Source: an uncultured Clostridia bacterium
GTDB lineage: Bacteria > Bacillota > Clostridia > Oscillospirales > Acutalibacteraceae
Assembly (NCBI GenBank): GCA_947627345.1
Contig: CANQVS010000010.1
Coordinates: forward strand, 1-64,000
DNA: 64,000 bases
Direction: 5' to 3'
The translations under genes and the position numbers were made by a program. Under the pieces are notes generated by a model that was given only the letters and a program-made list of their open reading frames with translations, did no database searches and was not told where the DNA came from. This document shows, one piece after another, positions 57,868 through 64,000 of this stretch (positions within the stretch are counted from its first letter, which is position 1; each line of letters starts with the position of its first letter).

Positions 57868-58703
57868 CGGCTAATAAGCTCCTTTGCCGAGTCAGCGCAT
57901 AACCTTTCAATATCACTCACGTCATATGTGCTTTTATCCCAATGATAGTGAGAAACTACAGCCTGCCAGACGAGCATTGACATTCCACTCTGCGCGTTGC
58001 TTCCGTTTTTCTTTGCGTTTTTAATGAGCTTGGTTTCGAGAGGATTATAAACAGCGTCAAAAACATTGGCGCATTTTTTAAGCTGAACATCGCTTACAGG
58101 CTGAAAATCCGTATTAGGCGACATACCAACAGGAGTAGCGTTTATAAGCGTAGTAATATCTCCCGAAAGCTCGGGAATCGTAATACAGCTTACCTTGGGA
58201 TTTTCAAGCGTCAGATTAATTTCGGAAATCAGCTTTTCCGCCATTTTTATATCTTCTTTTCTGACAGCAAACTCAACCGCTACATTTCTAAGCAAAACCT
58301 CATACGCCATAGTACGGGCCACGCCTCCGCAGCCGAGAATTACAACTCGTCCGTCAATCGGAATTTCAGCGTATTCAAGCGCTTTTATGAATCCGTCGGG
58401 GTCTGTTGTATATCCCTTTGATACTCCGTTTTTATTGGAAACGGTATTTACGCTTCCGTACATTTTCGCTTTTTCATCAATGCCGTCCAAAAACGGTATT
58501 ATCGCCTGCTTATGGGGAATAGTTATATTATAACCGTCAAGATTTTTTAAAATCCCGTTGTAGTCTTGCTCAATATTCTTCGGGTCAATATCTAAAACAC
58601 CGTAATCCGCGTCTGTTCCCGAAAGTTCAAAAAGTCTTTTGTGAATAAACGGCGACATTGTGTGACCTATAGGATGTCCGATAACCGCATATTTTTTAGA
58701 CAT
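57864..58703 (-). CDS. aroE: Shikimate dehydrogenase
   Basis: KKYAVIGHPIGHTMSPFIHK, NITIPHK, INATPVGM. Confidence 0.96.
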   Translation of the reverse strand: MSKKYAVIGHPIGHTMSPFIHKRLFELSGTDADYGVLDIDPKNIEQDYNGILKNLDGYNITIPHKQAIIPFLDGIDEKAKMYGSVNTVSNKNGVSKGYTTDPDGFIKALEYAEIPIDGRVVILGCGGVARTMAYEVLLRNVAVEFAVRKEDIKMAEKLISEINLTLENPKVSCITIPELSGDITTLINATPVGMSPNTDFQPVSDVQLKKCANVFDAVYNPLETKLIKNAKKNGSNAQSGMSMLVWQAVVSHYHWDKSTYDVSDIERLCADSAKELISR

Positions 58704-58769
58704 AACTTCGCCTCCCAAAGCATAATATAAGTTAAATATATAAAAATAGTAAAATTTTTGAAATAATTA

Positions 58770-58798
58770 TTGACAAAGTGGTAATTTACTAATAATAT
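58770..58798 (+). promoter_or_regulatory. Promoter of acpP
   Basis: TTGACA-N17-TAATAT. Confidence 0.75.
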
Positions 58799-58913
58799 AG
58801 TTTAGTAACAACTAAGTTGTTTGCTTAGATGTTTGCTTAAACCATTGTAACAAAAAAACACCGCTTTGTCTATAGCAGGTGTTCTGAGAAAATTATTTTA
58901 GGAGGATAATAAA

Positions 58914-59141
58914 ATGGTATTAGAAAAAGTAAAAGCTATCTTAGCTGAACAGTTTGACGTTGAAGAAGATAAGATTACGGAAGAAACTGACCTTCAGGAC
59001 GATTTAGGTGCGGATTCTCTTGACGTTGTTGACCTTCTTATGTCGATTGAGGACGAGTTTGAAATTGAAGTTCCTGACGACGAAATTGAGAACATTAAGA
59101 CTGTCGGCGCTCTTGTAAGCTACATCGAAGCTAACTCATAA
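58914..59141 (+). CDS. acpP: Acyl carrier protein
   Basis: DLGADSLDVVDLLMSIEDEF phosphopantetheine Ser. Confidence 0.97.
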   Translation: MVLEKVKAILAEQFDVEEDKITEETDLQDDLGADSLDVVDLLMSIEDEFEIEVPDDEIENIKTVGALVSYIEANS

Positions 59142-59154
59142 TTTTTTAAAATTT

Positions 59155-59174
59155 GCAGGGACGTATGTCCCTGC
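59155..59174 (+). terminator. Terminator of acpP
   Basis: GCAGGGAC-gtat-GTCCCTGC + CTTTTCTTTTTT. Confidence 0.85.
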
Positions 59175-59247
59175 CTTTTCTTTTTTGGGGTATTTAATTT
59201 TTTTTAGATAAAATAATGCTTACTTTAAACATTCAAGGGTAAATTGC

Positions 59248-59276
59248 TTGAAAAACGTGCGGATTTTATGTATAAT
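59248..59276 (+). promoter_or_regulatory. Promoter of proS
   Basis: TTGAAA-N17-TATAAT. Confidence 0.75.
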
Positions 59277-59316
59277 AGGAATGTTATAGATATAGAATTG
59301 TAATTCGGAGGAAAGT

Positions 59317-60756
59317 ATGGCTGATAATAAAAAAATGGTTGAGGCGATTACAAGCCGAGACGAGGATTTTGCGAAATGGTACACGGATATTGTAAAGAAA
59401 GCGGAGCTTGTCGATTATTCGAGCGTTAAGGGCTGTATGGTTTTCCGCCCGTACGGTTACGCGATATGGGAAAATATCCAGGCGGATATGGACAGACGCT
59501 TTAAGGAAACAGGCGTTGAGAACGTTTATATGCCGATGTTTATTCCCGAAAGCCTTCTCCAAAAGGAAAAGGACCATGTTGAGGGATTCGCTCCCGAGTG
59601 CGCGTGGGTTACAATCGGCGGTCAGGAAAAGCTGAACGAACGCCTTTGCGTTCGTCCTACCTCTGAAACATTATTTTGCGAGCATTATAAAAAGGTCATA
59701 GAAACATACCGTGATTTGCCAAAGCTTTACAACCAATGGTGTTCCGTTGTAAGGTGGGAAAAAACGACGAGGCCTTTCCTGAGAAACTCCGAGTTTTTGT
59801 GGCAGGAAGGTCACACAATGCACGAAACAGCGGAAGAAGCGCAGGAAGAAACTCTGCGTATGCTGAAAGTTTACGAGGACTTTTACCGCGACACCCTCGC
59901 GATTCCCGCCGTTGTTGGCAAAAAAACCGAAAAAGAGAAATTTGCCGGAGCCGAGGCTACATATACAATTGAGCCTATGATGCACAACGGAGTTGCTCTG
60001 CAGGGCGGAACATCTCACTACTTCGGCGACGGTTTCGCAAAGAACTTTGATATAAAATTCCAGGGTCGCGATAACAAACTCCATTATCCTCATCAAACCT
60101 CGTGGGGGGCCTCAACAAGAATGATTGGCGCGATTATTATGGTTCACGGCGATGACGACGGACTTATCCTCCCTCCGAAAGTAAGTCCTGTTCAGGTTGC
60201 GATTATTCCTATTGCTATGCACAAAAAAGGCGTTTTGGAAAAAGCGGGGGAGCTTAAAGAAAGACTTCAAAAACAATTCCGCGTTAAGCTTGACGACAGC
60301 GACCACGCGCCCGGCTGGAAGTTCTCGGAATACGAAATGAAAGGCGTTCCCGTAAGAGTTGAAATCGGCCCTAAGGATATTGAAAACGGTCAATGCGTGA
60401 TTGTGCGCAGAGATACGCGCGAAAAGATTTTTACCCCTCTTGAAAATCTTGAGGAAACGGTTAAAAAAACCTTAGAGGAAATTCACAACGATATGTACGA
60501 CAGAGCGCTTAAAAATATGCAGGAGAAAACCCACGTCGCAACAACCTATGAACAATTCGTTGAGCTTGGAAAAGAGCAGGGCGGATTTATCAAAGCGATG
60601 TGGTGCGGTGACAGCGAATGCGAAGAAAAGCTGAAAGAAGTTACAGGCGGAGTTAAGAGCCGTTGCATCCCGTTTGAGGAGGAGCATTTGGCCGACACCT
60701 GCGTTTGCTGTCAGAAAAAAGCCAAACATATGGTATACTGGGGCAAGCAGTATTAA
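59317..60756 (+). CDS. proS: Prolyl-tRNA synthetase (archaeal/eukaryote-like short type)
   Basis: [50 protein letters not shown]-terminal Cys-rich zinc-like domain. Confidence 0.96.
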   Translation: MADNKKMVEAITSRDEDFAKWYTDIVKKAELVDYSSVKGCMVFRPYGYAIWENIQADMDRRFKETGVENVYMPMFIPESLLQKEKDHVEGFAPECAWVTIGGQEKLNERLCVRPTSETLFCEHYKKVIETYRDLPKLYNQWCSVVRWEKTTRPFLRNSEFLWQEGHTMHETAEEAQEETLRMLKVYEDFYRDTLAIPAVVGKKTEKEKFAGAEATYTIEPMMHNGVALQGGTSHYFGDGFAKNFDIKFQGRDNKLHYPHQTSWGASTRMIGAIIMVHGDDDGLILPPKVSPVQVAIIPIAMHKKGVLEKAGELKERLQKQFRVKLDDSDHAPGWKFSEYEMKGVPVRVEIGPKDIENGQCVIVRRDTREKIFTPLENLEETVKKTLEEIHNDMYDRALKNMQEKTHVATTYEQFVELGKEQGGFIKAMWCGDSECEEKLKEVTGGVKSRCIPFEEEHLADTCVCCQKKAKHMVYWGKQY

Positions 60757-60776
60757 TTTGATTTAACGGTGATTAT

Positions 60777-61706
60777 ATGCCAATTAAAGTACAAAGCCAT
60801 CTGCCCGCTATAAAAATACTTGAGGGCGAAAACATCTTTATTATGCCCGAAGAAAGGGCAATGGCGCAGGACATACGTCCGCTTAAAATTATTATTTTAA
60901 ATCTTATGCCTACTAAAATCGAAACAGAAACCCAGCTTATGCGGCTTCTCGGCAACAGCCCCCTGCAGGTGGATATTGAACTTTTGCAAATGGCAACTCA
61001 TAAGTCGAAAAACACCTCGCGCAGACATCTGACCACCTTTTACAAAACCTTTGACGAAATTAAAAATCAGCGCTTTGACGGTATGATTATCACGGGTGCT
61101 CCCGTTGAACTTTTGGATTTTGAGGAGGTCGATTACTGGGAAGAGCTTTGTGAAATTATAGACTGGACGAAGAAAAACGTCTATTCAACATTTCACATCT
61201 GCTGGGGCGCGCAGGCGGGGCTATACCACCGTTACGGCGTAAGAAAATTTGAGTTTGAAGAAAAGCTTTCGGGCGTTTTTGAACACAAGATTCTAAACCC
61301 CCTCCACCCCCTTTTAAGAGGTTTTGACGACACATTCAAGATACCTCACTCGCGTTTTACGGGAGTCGAGGAGGACGATATTTTAAAAAAAGATAAGCTT
61401 GAAATACTCGCAAAGGGCGATGAGGCGGGAGTCGCAATAGTCTGCAACAAAAACGGCCGTGAATTTTACGTTCTCGGTCACGCGGAATACGACCGCGACA
61501 CTCTTGCAAGAGAATATTTCAGAGATATTAACAGAGGACTTGACGCAAGTATTCCCTCAAACTATTTTCCCGACGACGACCCGAGCAAAACTCCGCCGAT
61601 GAGTTGGCGCAGTTACGCCTCTCTCTTGTTTTCAAACTGGCTCAATTACTACGTTTATCAGCAGACGCCGTACGACTTGGAAGACTTAAAAAAGATGTAC
61701 GAATAA
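60777..61706 (+). CDS. metA: Homoserine O-acyltransferase (MetA family)
   Basis: [49 protein letters not shown]. Confidence 0.96.
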   Translation: MPIKVQSHLPAIKILEGENIFIMPEERAMAQDIRPLKIIILNLMPTKIETETQLMRLLGNSPLQVDIELLQMATHKSKNTSRRHLTTFYKTFDEIKNQRFDGMIITGAPVELLDFEEVDYWEELCEIIDWTKKNVYSTFHICWGAQAGLYHRYGVRKFEFEEKLSGVFEHKILNPLHPLLRGFDDTFKIPHSRFTGVEEDDILKKDKLEILAKGDEAGVAIVCNKNGREFYVLGHAEYDRDTLAREYFRDINRGLDASIPSNYFPDDDPSKTPPMSWRSYASLLFSNWLNYYVYQQTPYDLEDLKKMYE

Positions 61707-61759
61707 CAATAAAGCTTACAAATGTGCCGAAAACATTAATTGAACATTAATTGACTTTA

Positions 61760-61795
61760 TAGGATAACGCCTGATAAATCCAAAGCGTTATCCTA
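61760..61795 (+). terminator. Terminator downstream of metA
   Basis: TAGGATAACGC-N14-GCGTTATCCTA. Confidence 0.7.
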
Positions 61796-61809
61796 TTTCT
61801 ATTCTAATT

Positions 61810-61849
61810 GACAAAGGGACTGTATCTTCTTTGATACAGTCCCCTTGTC
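61810..61849 (-). terminator. Hairpin downstream of sigF
   Basis: GACAAAGGGACTGTATC-ttcttt-GATACAGTCCCCTTGTC; A.C mismatch on + strand becomes G.U on the minus transcript. Confidence 0.6.
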
Positions 61850-61881
61850 TGGAGATTTTATGAAAGGCAGATTATAGGCTA

Positions 61882-62541
61882 TTAAACAGAAAGCTTTTCC
61901 CTCATAAAAGTGAGGATTTTTTTCTCCCTGCGGCTGACTTGAACCTGCGTCATATTTAAAACCTTAGCGGTTTCGCTTTGGGTCTGAAACTTAAAATAAC
62001 GCAGTTCAATTATCTTTTTATCATCATTGCTCAAAAGATTTATAACCTCGCTGAGCGCAAGCTTTTCGGTCAGCTTATCCATTATATCATCGGTCGGCAA
62101 ATCAATCTGTCGGTTTTCGTCGTCTTCACTGCTGTTGGTAAGTGAAATCGGGTAACGTGAAGCGTTTATCGCGTCGGCTACTTTTTCCTCGGGTACGCAT
62201 AAATTTTTTGACAGCTCCGAAACAGTCGGGCTTCTCCCGAATTTATCCTGAAAAATTTGAGTTTCCCTGTTAATTTTAAGCGAAAGCTCTTTTAAACTAC
62301 GGCTGACTTTAACCGTTCCCCCGTCGCGGAACAGACGCTTTATTTCTCCGAGAATTACGGGAACCGCATAGGTGGAAAGCTGAAGCTTTAAATCGGGGTT
62401 AAAATTATTAACCGCCTTGACAAGACCGACACAGCCCGCGGAAAAAAGCTCCTCATACTCAATACCGCGGTTTCTAAAGCGCTTACAGCACGCGTGAACA
62501 AGAGCCAGGTTGTCCTCTACAATTTTATCGCGCTCGTTCAT
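61882..62541 (-). CDS. sigF: RNA polymerase sporulation sigma factor SigF
   Basis: sigma-70 regions 2-4; gene order spoIIAA-spoIIAB-sigF. Confidence 0.93.
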   Translation of the reverse strand: MNERDKIVEDNLALVHACCKRFRNRGIEYEELFSAGCVGLVKAVNNFNPDLKLQLSTYAVPVILGEIKRLFRDGGTVKVSRSLKELSLKINRETQIFQDKFGRSPTVSELSKNLCVPEEKVADAINASRYPISLTNSSEDDENRQIDLPTDDIMDKLTEKLALSEVINLLSNDDKKIIELRYFKFQTQSETAKVLNMTQVQVSRREKKILTFMREKLSV

Positions 62542-62972
62542 CTAAGCGGTACTATTTTTTTCGTAAGGGTAACGCTTGTCCCCTTTTCGGGTACGGAGTG
62601 AACCTTTACGCTGTCCATAAAGCTCTGCATAACGGCAAAACCAAGTCCCGCGCGTTCCTCGTCCTTTGCGGTTGTAAACAGCGGCTGCATAGCCTCTTTA
62701 ACATCCTCAATCCCAACGCCTTTATCACGGATTTTTATTATAACAAGCTTGTCCTCGGTAATTTTAGCGTCTATGTAAACCGTACCGATTTCACGGCGGT
62801 AGCCGTGAACTATACAGTTTGTAACCGCCTCGCTGACCGCAGTTTTTATATCGGCAAGCTCCCCGATTGTCGGGTCAAGCTCCATAACAAACGCTGAGAC
62901 CGCGCTCCTTGCAAAGCTTTCGTTAACGCTTTTGCTTGGAAAATTCAAGTGCATTTCATTTACCACATTCAT
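62538..62972 (-). CDS. spoIIAB: Anti-sigma F factor SpoIIAB
   Basis: MHLNFPSKSVNESFARSAVSAF, EAVTNCIVHGY, RAGLGFAVMQSFMD. Confidence 0.94.
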   Translation of the reverse strand: MNVVNEMHLNFPSKSVNESFARSAVSAFVMELDPTIGELADIKTAVSEAVTNCIVHGYRREIGTVYIDAKITEDKLVIIKIRDKGVGIEDVKEAMQPLFTTAKDEERAGLGFAVMQSFMDSVKVHSVPEKGTSVTLTKKIVPLR

Positions 62973-63272
62973 TTATAACACCCCCAATGAAGTAACACCG
63001 CTAAGTTCGATTATGCGGGAAAGATTCTCGGGTATATTTTTAATTTTCAATTCTCCGCCTACAAGCCCCACGGCACGGTAACGGCCCATAATAAGTCCTA
63101 TCCCCGAGCTGTCCATAAAACTCACCTTTGAAAAGTCGAGTTCAAGACGGCGCGGTCTCAGGGAATTAATACGGCTGTCGATTGTCGTGCGGAGATTGGC
63201 GGCGCGGTTATGGTCAATTTCTCCGTTTAAATAAACGGTCAAAACATCATTTTTATAGTCTGTTTGTATCAT
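62973..63272 (-). CDS. spoIIAA: Anti-sigma F factor antagonist SpoIIAA
   Basis: STAS domain FMDSSGIGLIMGRYR. Confidence 0.94.
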   Translation of the reverse strand: MIQTDYKNDVLTVYLNGEIDHNRAANLRTTIDSRINSLRPRRLELDFSKVSFMDSSGIGLIMGRYRAVGLVGGELKIKNIPENLSRIIELSGVTSLGVL

Positions 63273-63295
63273 AAGTCTGCTTCTCCCAAATAAAT

Positions 63296-63325
63296 AGCCT
63301 GTACCAATAATAATTGATACAGGCT
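63296..63325. terminator. Hairpin between folC and spoIIAA
   Basis: AGCCTGTAcCAAT-aata-ATTGaTACAGGCT. Confidence 0.6.
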
Positions 63326-63353
63326 GAAAATTATGTCGTTTAATGTTATATAA

Positions 63354-64000
63354 TTATTTTATTTTCGGGCGGATTTCACTTGCAAGATACAAAGACCCTG
63401 CAATAACTATAAGACTGTCGTTTTTAACCGCTCTATCACTTGCAGATTTAAGCGCGGAATTAACATCATTAAACGCCTTAACCTCTTTAAAATACGGTCC
63501 GCATCTTTTGGCGAGTTCCTCCGAATTAAGCGACCGCGCATTGTTAACGGGAACAGTATATACCGCGTCAAATATGCCCTCAAGAATTTTTATGGAGCTT
63601 TTGCTGTCCTTATCCGCAAGCATTCCGAGAATTAAAACCGAGCTTTTCTTTGTGTTGAATTTTTCAACCGCGCGTCTTAATGCTGATATTCCGTCGGGAT
63701 TATGCGCCCCGTCAAGAATAATCATCGGATTTTCGGATAAAAGCTCAAACCTCGCGGGATTTACCGCGTTTTTAAATCCGTCACGAATATTTTTATCGGT
63801 AATATTAAAATATTTCTTTACAACCTCAACCGTACTAAGCGCCGTCCTTGCGTTTTCAATCTGGTGTTCTCCGACGAAAGGCAAAGTAATTTCAAAACCG
63901 TTGTAAACAAACTTCGTTTCGGTAATACTTTCTTCGATAATATTAATCTCGGTATTTTCACTTTTTATAATTTCAACGTTTTTTTCAAGGCAGTTTTTTT
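63354..64000 (-). CDS. folC: Folylpolyglutamate synthase/dihydrofolate synthase (partial, runs off the window)
   Basis: ILDGAHNPDGISALR; frame stays open from 63884 to 64000. Confidence 0.85.
   Translation of the reverse strand, partial: KNCLEKNVEIIKSENTEINIIEESITETKFVYNGFEITLPFVGEHQIENARTALSTVEVVKKYFNITDKNIRDGFKNAVNPARFELLSENPMIILDGAHNPDGISALRRAVEKFNTKKSSVLILGMLADKDSKSSIKILEGIFDAVYTVPVNNARSLNSEELAKRCGPYFKEVKAFNDVNSALKSASDRAVKNDSLIVIAGSLYLASEIRPKIK

Noticed and set aside
58802-58815. Canonical FapR operator at acpP
   Set aside because: Half-sites TTAGT/ACTAA are present but with 4 bp between them, not the spacing of the known 17-bp FapR site; kept only as an unassigned palindrome
59175-59316. 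T-box leader upstream of proS
   Set aside because: Spacer is too short and lacks the conserved T-box sequence; only a simple promoter seen
1-64000. CRISPR arrays, tRNA/rRNA genes, prophage, toxin-antitoxin or defence islands
   Set aside because: No regularly spaced identical repeats, no recognisable RNA gene cores and no characteristic proteins seen

Overview
The window is a gene-dense, low-GC Firmicutes chromosome segment, most likely a spore-forming Oscillospiraceae/Ruminococcaceae-type Clostridia (inferred from gene content: spoIIAA-spoIIAB-sigF, a SpoVD-like PBP, a PdaB-like deacetylase). It is mostly conserved housekeeping content: (i) a reduced dcw cluster on the minus strand (mraZ-rsmH-ftsL-PBP-mraY-ftsW-murG-murA-ftsQ-ftsZ); (ii) coaD-rsmD-uvrC-HPr; (iii) ylxM-ffh-rpsP-khpA and rimM-trmD flanking a SLOG-domain gene; (iv) phoH-ybeY-dgkA-era-yqzL-recO-mutS2; (v) a lipoprotein plus two-component operon; (vi) prmC, recA-recX-rimO-pgsA-cysS; (vii) a nearly complete shikimate/Phe/Tyr operon; (viii) acpP, proS, metA, the spoIIA operon and a partial folC. 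No tRNA, rRNA, CRISPR array, prophage or obvious defence system was recognised. The points most worth a second look are: a preQ1-I-type riboswitch directly upstream of a QueT-like transporter; a promoter-driven, terminator-ended structured RNA (6S-like or leader) abutting a SLOG gene; a phoH gene that appears to start with AUU; a variant MraZ-box array at the dcw promoter; a family of about 102-bp foldable repeats between the PBP gene and mraY; a duplicated HTH regulator with an amber codon; a perfect hairpin containing the start codon of a polysaccharide deacetylase; and a hairpin-rich spacer inside the aro operon. All calls come from reading the sequence and recalling protein families; no database search was run.
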